From: CAZFQD01 sp964520885
GTDB lineage: Bacteria; Bacillota; Clostridia; Oscillospirales; SIG519
NCBI GenBank assembly: GCA_964520885.1
Contig: CAZFQD010000014.1
Location: forward strand, 1 to 27,291
Direction of reading: 5' to 3'
DNA length: 27,291 nucleotides
Shown here one piece after another: positions 7,764-14,002 of this stretch; position 1 is the stretch's first letter; each line of letters begins with the position of its first letter. The position numbers were made by a program, and so were the translations under genes. A model generated the notes under the pieces. The model did no database searches and had not been told where the DNA came from. It saw only the letters and a program-made list of their open reading frames with translations.

Positions 7764-8600
7764 CTAATTACTAAGTCGTAAACTTATGTCCATCGCCTTT
7801 ACCGAATGAGTAAGCCCGCCGATTGAAATAATATCAACCCCTGTGTTTGCTATATCTAAAAGGTTTTTGTCCTCCATATTACCCGAAGCTTCAATAATTG
7901 CTTTGCCGTCTATTATTTGGACGGCTTTTTCCATAGTCCCAATATCCATATTATCAAGCATTATTATATCTGCCTTTGCGTCCAGTGCTTCCATTACTTG
8001 CTCTAAACTCTCAACTTCAATTTCAATTTTTATAGTGTGAGGTGCGTGTGCTTTTGCACTGTTTATTGCTTTTGTAATTCCATTTGCTGCGGCTATATGG
8101 TTATCCTTAATTAAAACACCATCCGCAAGGTTAAAGCGATGATTAGCCCCTCCGCCCGTTTTAACAGCATATTTTTCTAATACTCTAAGACCGGGAGTTG
8201 TTTTTCTCGTATCAGAAACTACGGTTTTAGTGTCCTTTAACAAATCGGCATAAATAGAAGTTTTGGTGGCAATTCCTGAAAGCCTTTGCAAAAAATTAAG
8301 TGCAGTTCGCTCTCCTGTTAAAATTCCCCTTGCATTGCCTTTAATTTGTGCAATTATATCCCCCACTTTTACCTTTTGTCCATCCTCAATTTTAATATCA
8401 ACCACAATATTTTTATCAATTATCTGAAAAATTCTTTGCACAACAAAAATACCGCAAACAATTCCCTCTTGCTTGGCAATAAACTTTCCGCTAATTTCCT
8501 TCTCCTTTGGAACAGTGCTTAAAGTGGTAATATCCCCTGTTCCAATATCTTCCTTTAAGGCAAGTTTTAATATTTTGTCATATAAAATATTATTTTGCAT
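7764..8600 (-). CDS. nadC: Nicotinate-nucleotide diphosphorylase (carboxylating), quinolinate phosphoribosyltransferase
   Basis: NadC converts quinolinate and PRPP to nicotinate mononucleotide, CO2 and pyrophosphate, the entry into the NAD pathway, in the cytosol. Seen in the 278-residue protein: EDIGTGDITT near 17-26, ERTALNFLQRLSGIAT near 98-112, SDTRKTTPGLR near 129-139, KTGGGANHRFNLAD near 147-160, IKDNHI, the metal-site IEIEVE and IMLDNM strands, and a C-terminal EASGN and ISIGGLTHS. I chose ATG at 8600 because AAGGGG lies 7 bases upstream and the N-terminus then matches the family; the frame is open a further 12 codons. nadA and nadB are not adjacent, so quinolinate must come from elsewhere. 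Confidence 0.95.
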   Translation of the reverse strand: MQNNILYDKILKLALKEDIGTGDITTLSTVPKEKEISGKFIAKQEGIVCGIFVVQRIFQIIDKNIVVDIKIEDGQKVKVGDIIAQIKGNARGILTGERTALNFLQRLSGIATKTSIYADLLKDTKTVVSDTRKTTPGLRVLEKYAVKTGGGANHRFNLADGVLIKDNHIAAANGITKAINSAKAHAPHTIKIEIEVESLEQVMEALDAKADIIMLDNMDIGTMEKAVQIIDGKAIIEASGNMEDKNLLDIANTGVDIISIGGLTHSVKAMDISLRLSN

Positions 8601-8672
8601 AATAAACCCCTTAATAATCGACAACAAAGTTGTCACACTGAGTGAAACGAAGGTTCTCTTGAAGTTCTTCGC

Positions 8673-8693
8673 TTTTCACTCTTCACTCTTCGT
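8673..8693 (+). repeat. Heptamer array (TTTTCAC, TCTTCAC, TCTTCGT)
   Basis: Three 7-bp units between nadC and zapA, next to a short palindromic stretch that contains GTCACACTGAGTGAAACGAAG (8631-8651), which resembles dispersed repeats of many bacterial genomes. Confidence 0.6.
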
Positions 8694-8710
8694 TGCGACC
8701 TTTGGTCGCA
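8694..8710 (-). terminator. Hairpin abutting the zapA stop codon
   Basis: TGCGACC and GGTCGCA (7 bp, GC-rich, 3-base loop) begin at the first base after the zapA stop. No T-run follows on the minus strand, so it may be a processing or stability hairpin or a repeat and not a true terminator. Confidence 0.4.
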
Positions 8711-9058
8711 TTATCTCCCTGCAAGCCTTGCTCTCAAAGCATCAACTTCTCTTCTTAATCTTTCTATTTCTCTTAATGCTTCATCTCTTTCATCTGCCGA
8801 TTTTGCTGCATCATCTAAATAAGTTTTAAGTTGACCTCTAAAATTATCTGCACCTTCTCTAACTTCCTTTAACTCCTCACAAAAATCCATTGCAGTTAAA
8901 ATTGCGGCAAGTGCTAAGGAAACTCTAGTGTTTTCCTTATACATCGCGTTAATTTTTTCCTCAACCTCTAAAGCAATTGCTTTAACATTTTCCTCGCTCT
9001 CACTACTAATGATAGTGCATTGATTTCCGCAAATCCTAAGAGTATATTCCTTTTCCAC
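8711..9058 (-). CDS. zapA: Cell division protein ZapA
   Basis: ZapA is a small cytosolic protein that bundles FtsZ filaments at the division ring. The 115-residue product shows the ZapA pattern: an N-terminal strand segment (YTLRICGNQCTIIS), then EENVKAIALEVEEKINAM, a hydrophobic helix (RVSLALAAILTAMDFCEEL) and a long C-terminal coiled coil rich in Arg and Glu (EALREIERLRREVDALRARL). I chose GTG at 9058-9056, which has GGGGG 7 bases upstream. The longer frame to ATG 9103 is rejected because that ATG falls in the promoter -10 region. Confidence is good for the family and moderate for the start. Confidence 0.85.
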   Translation of the reverse strand: MEKEYTLRICGNQCTIISSESEENVKAIALEVEEKINAMYKENTRVSLALAAILTAMDFCEELKEVREGADNFRGQLKTYLDDAAKSADERDEALREIERLRREVDALRARLAGR

Positions 9059-9091
9059 TTTATTACCCCCAATAATATTTCCTTTAACATT

Positions 9092-9120
9092 ATTATAATA
9101 CATATTTTACTTTTTTTTAA
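9092..9120 (-). promoter_or_regulatory. Promoter of zapA
   Basis: TATAAT on the minus strand (9097-9092) follows TTAAAA with a 17-base spacer. The -35 is poor but the -10 is perfect and suitably placed before the GTG start. Confidence 0.5.
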
Positions 9121-9180
9121 GTCTTTTTAGTAAAAAAAATAAATATTTATTATTTTTATTAAAATATAAGGTAAATTTTG

Positions 9181-9208
9181 TTGATTATTTTACAATAATT
9201 GATATAAT
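9181..9208 (+). promoter_or_regulatory. Promoter of proB
   Basis: TTGATT (9181-9186), a 16-base spacer and TATAAT (9203-9208) preceded by TGA, an extended -10. It is divergent from the zapA promoter. Confidence 0.75.
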
Positions 9209-9287
9209 ATAAGGTAATAATTGAAAAACTTTTGTCTGCTAAAATAAAATTTGTTTTAAAAGGTTATTGAGAGGAAATGGTTTTTAT

Positions 9288-10085
9288 ATGTTAGATTTTT
9301 GTAATATTAAAACATTAACTGTTAAAGTAGGAACTTCAACTTTAACTCATAAAAATGGCACATTATATATAAAAAAACTTGAAAGTTTAGTTAGGGTGCT
9401 TTCTGATATAAAAAACAGTGGTATTAATGTTGTGTTAGTAACTTCTGGTGCTGTTGGAGTTGGAATGACTAAACTCGGCTTAAAGCAACGACCTAAGGCT
9501 GTTCAGCAAAAGCAAGCCGCCGCCGCTGTGGGGCAATGCTCCCTAATGGCTATTTATGATAAACTATTTTCTGAATATTCTCACTTAGTTGCACAAGTTT
9601 TATTAACAAGAGATGTTATTGAAAATGATATAAGAAATCAAAATGTTGTAAATACCTTCAAAACCCTTTTTGAATTTGGTGTTATTCCAATTGTTAATGA
9701 AAATGACACAGTTTCAGTTGAGGAAATTGAATTGGAATTTGGCGACAATGATAATCTATCGGCAATTGTAGCTTGCATTTCTAATTCTCAGTTGCTTATT
9801 AATTTATCGGATGTTGATGGTCTTTATGATTATAACCCTAAGCAAAACAAAAATGCAAAACTAATTAATGAGGTTGCAAAAATTGATGAGCATATTATGC
9901 AAATTTCAGGCGGAGTAGGCAGTGAATTTGCCACAGGCGGAATGTATTCTAAAATTTTGGCCGCCAAAATTGTTACTCAAAAAGGAATACCTATGGTAAT
10001 TGCAAATGGCGAAAACCCCAACATTATATTTGATATTTTAGAAAATAAACCTGTGGGAACACTTTTTGTTCCAATTAACAATTAA
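9288..10085 (+). CDS. proB: Glutamate 5-kinase
   Basis: ProB phosphorylates glutamate to gamma-glutamyl phosphate, the first step of proline synthesis. The 265-residue amino acid kinase has VKVGTSTL at 12-19, VTSGAVGVGM at 51-60, PIVNENDTVS at 134-143, FGDNDNLSA at 151-159, LSDVDGLYDYNP at 173-184 and GSEFATGGMYSK at 211-222. It lacks the C-terminal PUA domain of longer enzymes (about 365 residues), as in many clostridial ProB proteins. I chose ATG 9288, although GAGG lies a rather long 13 bases upstream; TTG 9267 is the alternative. The final codons and stop lie inside a heptamer array. proA follows after 267 bp of repeats. Confidence 0.94.
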   Translation: MLDFCNIKTLTVKVGTSTLTHKNGTLYIKKLESLVRVLSDIKNSGINVVLVTSGAVGVGMTKLGLKQRPKAVQQKQAAAAVGQCSLMAIYDKLFSEYSHLVAQVLLTRDVIENDIRNQNVVNTFKTLFEFGVIPIVNENDTVSVEEIELEFGDNDNLSAIVACISNSQLLINLSDVDGLYDYNPKQNKNAKLINEVAKIDEHIMQISGGVGSEFATGGMYSKILAAKIVTQKGIPMVIANGENPNIIFDILENKPVGTLFVPINN

Positions 10086-10101
10086 CAGGTAACAAGTAAC
10101 A
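10074..10101 (+). repeat. Heptamer array spanning the proB stop codon
   Basis: Four 7-bp units: ATTAACA twice, GGTAACA, AGTAACA. The proB stop (10083-10085) lies inside it, so the array encodes the proB C-terminus. Confidence 0.85.
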
Positions 10102-10301
10102 TAAAAGGATAAAAGGTAAAGGAAATGTAGAATGTATGATTTCGATGTCAAAGCAATTTTCTTAAAAAGGGTAAAGCAAACTTCGTTTGCAAGGCTGAGG
10201 GTTGTTTAGTGTCGTTTTTCGTAAATATAAACAATCCTAAGCAATTCTCATCTACCCTCACCTATTCTCATCATTTCTAATTAATTGTGCATTGTGAATT
10301 T
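10102..10301. other. Repeat-rich spacer between proB and proA
   Basis: No gene is seen. It holds a 6-bp hairpin (GCAAAC TTC GTTTGC at 10176-10190) and degenerate TTCTCATC-like words, but no convincing promoter or terminator. Confidence 0.5.
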
Positions 10302-10336
10302 TCTGACATCTGATATCTAATATCTGATATCTAATA
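10302..10336 (+). repeat. Heptamer array directly before the proA ribosome site
   Basis: Five 7-bp units: TCTGACA, TCTGATA, TCTAATA, TCTGATA, TCTAATA. It ends about 5 bases before the proA AAAGGTGA ribosome site. The GATATC words are self-complementary. Confidence 0.85.
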
Positions 10337-10352
10337 TTGAAAGGTGATTTTT

Positions 10353-11594
10353 ATGGAACTAAATTTAAAAGGACAATATGCAAAAAATGCCTCGTATATT
10401 TTAAATAAAGCCTCTACTGTATTAAAAAATGATGCTTTAACTGCTATTGCAAAAGCACTTATAGAAAAACAAGAACTTATTATTAATGAAAATAATAAGG
10501 ATATTGAAAATGCCAAAGCTAAAGGTATGTCCAAAACATTGCTTGATAGGTTAAGTCTTGATAATAACCGAATAGAAGCAATGGCACAAGGGGTTATGCA
10601 AATTGTATCGCTTAATGACCCTGTTGGAATTGTTTTTGAAATATGGACAATACCAAATGGTCTAAAAATAGGTAAAATGCGTGTTCCATTAGGGGTAATT
10701 GCATTAATTTATGAGGCTCGCCCTAATGTTACGGTTGATGCTACCACACTTTGCTTAAAAAGTGGAAATAGCGTTATTTTAAGAGGTGGCAAAGAGGCTA
10801 TAAATTCCAATAAAATTCTATCAAATATTATGAGAGATGCAATAGAAAGCGTTGGACTAACTAAAGAATGTATTCAATTTATTGAGGATACAAGTAGAGA
10901 AACTGCTTTGTCCTTAATGAAATTAAATGATTATGTTGATGTGCTAATTCCAAGAGGTGGAGCTGGCTTAATTAAAAGTACGGTTGAAAATGCAACAGTG
11001 CCAATTATTGAAACCGGAAGAGGAAATTGCCACATTTATATTGATGATTATGCTGATTTGGATATGGGAGTTAATATTTTATTTAATGCAAAAACTTCTC
11101 GCCCTTCTGTTTGCAATGCGGCTGAATCGTTATTGGTGGCTAAAAGTGTTGCAAATGAATTTTTGCCAAAGGCTTATAATAAACTTTGTGAAAAAAATGT
11201 TGAAATTAGAGGCTGTGAAAAAACTAAAAAAATACTGAAAAATATTAAACTTGCCACCGATGAGGATTATTACACTGAGTTTTTAGATTATATTATTAGT
11301 GTTAAGGTTGTTGACGGGGTAGATGAAGCTATAAAACATATAAATAAATATAGCACAAAGCATAGTGATGCAATTATTACTTCTAATAAAAAAAATTATC
11401 AGAAATTTTTAAGAGAGGTTGACAGTGCGGCTGTTTATGTAAATGCCTCAACTCGCTTTACAGATGGATTTGAATTTGGATTTGGTGCTGAAATTGGCAT
11501 TTCCACTCAAAAAATGCACGCAAGAGGACCAATGGGGTTAAATGAACTTACAACAATTAAATATATTGTTGTTGGTGAGGGACAGATACGATAG
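10353..11594 (+). CDS. proA: Gamma-glutamyl phosphate reductase
   Basis: ProA reduces gamma-glutamyl phosphate with NADPH to glutamate semialdehyde, the second step of proline synthesis. The 413-residue protein has the aldehyde dehydrogenase fold. Visible are RVPLGVIALIYEARPNVTVD near 110-129, SGNSVILRGGKEA near 137-149, IPRGGAGL near 199-206, the catalytic cysteine in TSRPSVCNAAES (C254), and a C-terminal NASTRFTDGFEFGFGAEIGIS followed by HARGPMGL. ATG 10353 is chosen because AAAGGTGA lies just upstream; GTG 10344 is part of that site. The stop codon overlaps the first unit of another heptamer array. proC is not seen in the window. Confidence 0.96.
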   Translation: MELNLKGQYAKNASYILNKASTVLKNDALTAIAKALIEKQELIINENNKDIENAKAKGMSKTLLDRLSLDNNRIEAMAQGVMQIVSLNDPVGIVFEIWTIPNGLKIGKMRVPLGVIALIYEARPNVTVDATTLCLKSGNSVILRGGKEAINSNKILSNIMRDAIESVGLTKECIQFIEDTSRETALSLMKLNDYVDVLIPRGGAGLIKSTVENATVPIIETGRGNCHIYIDDYADLDMGVNILFNAKTSRPSVCNAAESLLVAKSVANEFLPKAYNKLCEKNVEIRGCEKTKKILKNIKLATDEDYYTEFLDYIISVKVVDGVDEAIKHINKYSTKHSDAIITSNKKNYQKFLREVDSAAVYVNASTRFTDGFEFGFGAEIGISTQKMHARGPMGLNELTTIKYIVVGEGQIR

Positions 11595-11627
11595 GAATTA
11601 GGAATTAGGAGTTAGGAATGAGGAATA
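11593..11627 (+). repeat. Heptamer array starting at the proA stop codon
   Basis: Five 7-bp units: AGGAATT twice, AGGAGTT, AGGAATG, AGGAATA. The first unit overlaps the proA TAG stop (11592-11594). The same AGGAATT word recurs at 16931-16958. Confidence 0.88.
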
Positions 11628-11696
11628 CAAGGCTTGAGTATTTAATCCCAAAACTTTTATGAAAGAACCTATTATAACATATTTAGGAGGCCACTT

Positions 11697-12563
11697 ATGC
11701 TTTGTAAAAACTGTGGAAAAAAGGCAGAAAACGACAGTGCATTTTGTCAGGAATGCAACACAAATACTTCTGTCAATTCAGTTCGGTCACAATCAATAGA
11801 TGGTAAAAAACAAATTAATAATCCCGAGGTGTCAGATTTGTCAAGTATTTTAATAACCGTGAAAAAATATAGAGCAGTAGGAACAATTATGTTTGCTGTA
11901 GTCATTCTAATCACTGCTATACCAAATATTGTTGCTATGTCTAATTTTATGATTGAACAAAAGTTACTTTTTGGATTTGTTGTAATGATAGTTTTGCTTG
12001 TGCCATTACTGGTAATACTATTGACTTTGAAAAAGTATAGAGGTATAGGACAAGGTGTATTTGCAATTACCGTAATAATCTATGAAAGTCCACCTTTTAT
12101 TACAATGATATATTTTATGATTCAAAGAAGGTTTGCTGAAGGATTTATAACATTTGCAATTCTATTAGTCCCACTACTTACCATTATGGTAATTGGTGAA
12201 ATTATTAGGTCGTTACTTAAAAAATTCAGGGCTAAAAAAATAGACTCAAATAAAATAAATATATATTATTCAAGTAGTTCAAATAGTATTGAAGGTGAAG
12301 AAAAAACTTACAGTATAAAACTGATTATTAATGTTAAAAAACAAAATAATGAACAAATTAGTTTAGCAAAAATTTTAAAATACACTCAATTGAAAGTTTT
12401 AGATGCTAATAACCAAGCATACTTTTTTTATGATAAAGAATGTAAATATACCTATCTGCCAGATGGTAAAACAATAGTAATTTTCAAAGTTATAGCAAAG
12501 AATAATGTAGACTTAAAATACTTATATATTGATAACTTTGTAAAAAGAGCAAGTTTGCAATAA
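11697..12563 (+). CDS. Zinc-ribbon membrane protein with an internal 56-residue duplication (unknown function)
   Basis: A 288-residue protein that I cannot assign to a named family. It starts with a zinc ribbon (CKNC at 3-6, CQEC at 17-20). A linker is followed by two consecutive 56-residue repeats (56-111 and 112-167), aligned without gaps and identical at 22 positions. Each begins KKYR, contains PxxxxMxxFMI, and ends with LLVPLL; each has about two hydrophobic segments, so four membrane helices are expected. A basic segment (KKFRAKK) leads into a soluble C-terminal domain of about 110 residues, probably cytosolic beta-rich. ATG 11697 has a strong AGGAGG. The frame stops at 12563, but neighbouring frames continue with protein-like sequence, so the C-terminus may be damaged. 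The protein is likely accessory. Confidence 0.7.
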   Translation: MLCKNCGKKAENDSAFCQECNTNTSVNSVRSQSIDGKKQINNPEVSDLSSILITVKKYRAVGTIMFAVVILITAIPNIVAMSNFMIEQKLLFGFVVMIVLLVPLLVILLTLKKYRGIGQGVFAITVIIYESPPFITMIYFMIQRRFAEGFITFAILLVPLLTIMVIGEIIRSLLKKFRAKKIDSNKINIYYSSSSNSIEGEEKTYSIKLIINVKKQNNEQISLAKILKYTQLKVLDANNQAYFFYDKECKYTYLPDGKTIVIFKVIAKNNVDLKYLYIDNFVKRASLQ

Positions 12564-12629
12564 TTGAAGAACCCGTAGTTATATAGATGTTAGTAGTGAC
12601 AATAACGGGAAAAGTTATGAAAATGATTT

Positions 12630-13211
12630 TTGCAAAAGGAGAGTGAAATAAACGAAAAGTTAATTTGTCTACAAACATTGACATTAAATAATAATTTTTC
12701 ACCAACGATAAACAATATTTCTGCTTACAACGAACCTAACAATTCAAAAATGAAGGAAGTATCAAACTATATAAAAGCAAATAAAAGTACTATTTCTTCA
12801 GATATTACTAATGTAACTGATGACGAAAAAATTATGTTTTCTGCAAAATTATCTATTGAAAAGCTATTGAACAAAATTTTTCAACGCATTGGGGATTCAT
12901 ACAACAATCGGTTTGGAATTATGCAAATGATTTTTGAACTTCAAAAAATGGAATATATAGATGCCATTACTGTTGACTCAATAAAACAAATAATTAATGT
13001 ATGTAACTCTGCAATTCATGGAAAAGTCATTAACAAGGTCCATATAAACTTTGTAAAAGAAACTTTACCTTTTGTTTTAAATAAGTTACAAAATATTAAA
13101 ACGAAGGAAGTTCATTTATTTCCTATTACTTGTCCAAGATGTCATTATGTTGGGCAAAGTAGATACTTAAATGTATGCCCAAAATGTGAGTTTGTATTTG
13201 TTGATGATTAA
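12630..13211 (+). CDS. Protein with C-terminal zinc ribbon and possible HEPN/DUF4145-like helical region; start uncertain
   Basis: An open frame of up to 193 residues. The C-terminus is a clear zinc ribbon (CPRC, then CPKC 19 residues later). Before it, a helical region (about 70-150) ends with NVCNSAIHG and a run of hydrophobic helix, which recalls DUF4145/HEPN-type domains; this is a weak resemblance by eye. No start with a good ribosome site exists: TTG 12630, TTG 12678 and ATG 12750 are all poor. The strong AAAAGGAG at 12634-12641 leads only to GTG AAA TAA in another frame. The gene may have lost its N-terminus through a frameshift, or may depend on the zinc-ribbon gene just upstream. Function is unknown. 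Confidence 0.55.
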   Translation: MQKESEINEKLICLQTLTLNNNFSPTINNISAYNEPNNSKMKEVSNYIKANKSTISSDITNVTDDEKIMFSAKLSIEKLLNKIFQRIGDSYNNRFGIMQMIFELQKMEYIDAITVDSIKQIINVCNSAIHGKVINKVHINFVKETLPFVLNKLQNIKTKEVHLFPITCPRCHYVGQSRYLNVCPKCEFVFVDD

Positions 13212-13260
13212 AGAGATTTATTAATATTTAATGAGTTTATATACTAATTTAAATGTGATC

Positions 13261-13286
13261 AATCGGCCTTGATTTCAAGCCCGATT
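13261..13286 (+). terminator. Possible terminator after the second zinc-ribbon gene
   Basis: AATCGG/CCGATT (6 bp), a C-C mismatch and inner CTTG/CAAG form one long hairpin, followed by a T-rich but interrupted run (TTATTATTGTGTATTT). Confidence 0.5.
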
Positions 13287-13310
13287 TATTATTGTGTATT
13301 TATTTACCCT

Positions 13311-13402
13311 TTTAGTAGTTAGTTAATAGTATAGTCGCCAAAGGTAATAACCTTAATTTTTAACTTTCCACTTTCAATTTTCAACTTAATAAATTCCTCA
13401 TT
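13311..13402 (+). repeat. Duplicated intergenic block, copy 1
   Basis: 92 bp, starting TTTAGTAGTTAGTTAATAG. It includes one TTTCCAC, one TTTCAAT and one TTTCAAC heptamer. It is nearly identical to 13451-13556 apart from three substitutions and a 14-bp length difference. Confidence 0.92.
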
Positions 13403-13420
13403 CCTAACTCCTAATTAAAT
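13393..13420 (+). repeat. Heptamer array (ATTCCTC, ATTCCTA, ACTCCTA, ATTAAAT)
   Basis: Four degenerate 7-bp units between block copy 1 and the hairpin repeat; they are the complement of the AGGAATT family. Confidence 0.65.
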
Positions 13421-13448
13421 GAGATTGCCACACTTCGTTCGCAATGAC
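13418..13448 (-). repeat. Dispersed GTCATTGC...GCAATCTC hairpin repeat
   Basis: 31 bp identical (reverse complement) to the repeat units that start at 27185 and 27241. It separates the two copies of the duplicated block. Confidence 0.85.
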
Positions 13449-13450
13449 AG

Positions 13451-13556
13451 TTTAGTAGTTAGTTAATAGTATAGTCGCCAAAGGTAACAACCTTAATTTT
13501 CAACTTTCCACTTTCCACTTTCCACTTTCAATTTTCAACTTAATAAACTCCTCATT
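13451..13556 (+). repeat. Duplicated intergenic block, copy 2
   Basis: 106 bp. It has three TTTCCAC units where copy 1 has one, so the two copies differ by exactly two heptamers (14 bp). Confidence 0.92.
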
Positions 13557-13647
13557 TATATAAGTAGATTATTATAATTATTTGAATAAAAATTTTAAAA
13601 TAGTCATAAAATATTAGTAATAACTTTTTTGAAAAGAGGTATTGCTA

Positions 13648-13833
13648 ATGAACAAAAGAAAGCCCTATTTATTTGATAATGAATTTGCACTTGAAAATGA
13701 AAACGATATTTATGGGCAACACACTGAACCTCATCCTTTTAGATTGCAAAGTAAATCAAAAAAACCTAAGCAAAACAAAAATAGTAGCATAAAAAAAAAT
13801 AATTTTGATAAGTCGCAGGACGATGAAATTTAA
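13648..13833 (+). CDS. Small uncharacterised hydrophilic protein (61 aa)
   Basis: An unrecognised 61-residue protein, rich in Asn, Lys, Asp and Glu and without hydrophobic segments. The C-terminal half is strongly basic (KSKKPKQNKN, then IKKNN) with a short acidic end; it is probably cytosolic and may be disordered. ATG 13648 has AAGAGG about 9 bases upstream, which supports real translation; an in-frame TTG at 13642 is less likely. It lies 169 bp before clpC in the same direction, with a weak hairpin between them, so co-transcription is possible but not shown. It could be lineage-specific. Confidence 0.55.
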   Translation: MNKRKPYLFDNEFALENENDIYGQHTEPHPFRLQSKSKKPKQNKNSSIKKNNFDKSQDDEI

Positions 13834-13879
13834 CGATATTTTAAGTAATTTTAGAAATTTAATATAAATTAATATATTT

Positions 13880-13896
13880 AAGTGCTAAAAGCATTT
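13880..13896 (+). terminator. Weak hairpin after the 61-aa gene
   Basis: AAGTGCT pairs with AGCATTT (7 bp, one G-T) across a 3-base loop, followed by ATATTATTCG. This is only marginally terminator-like. Confidence 0.3.
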
Positions 13897-13948
13897 ATAT
13901 TATTCGTGCTTGAATAATAAAAAAATAGTACTAAACTTTTTCTATATA

Positions 13949-13976
13949 GGTCAAAACCTAAACGAACTTTTATAAT
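13949..13976 (+). promoter_or_regulatory. Candidate clpC promoter with a GGTCAAA half-site
   Basis: TATAAT at 13971-13976 is a good -10. The expected -35 position is occupied by GGTCAAA at 13949-13955, one half of a CtsR heptad site. The second heptad is absent, so CtsR control is not supported beyond suspicion. Confidence 0.4.
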
Positions 13977-14002
13977 ATGCTTTAAGGTTAGGAGAAATGA
14001 AA

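Larger units (their letters stand above)
13212..13647. other. 436-bp repeat-filled intergenic region before the 61-aa gene
   Basis: No coding sequence is seen. It contains a terminator-like hairpin, two direct copies of a block of about 92-106 bp, one copy of the GTCATTGC hairpin repeat between them and, near the right end, a weak promoter-like TTGAAT...CATAAA before the 61-aa gene. Confidence 0.75.

Noticed and set aside
9059..9103. ATG at 9103 as zapA start
   Set aside because: The ATG lies within the TATAAT region of the promoter and adds residues foreign to ZapA; GTG 9058 has a good ribosome site.
10086..10352. T-box or other riboswitch between proB and proA
   Set aside because: No T-box consensus or other known leader motif was found; only heptamers and a 6-bp hairpin are present.
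12490..12705. Minus-strand 71-residue open frame
   Set aside because: It overlaps two plus-strand frames and has no recognisable domain or ribosome site.
13949..13968. CtsR operator before clpC
   Set aside because: Only one GGTCAAA heptad is present; the second, three bases later, does not match.
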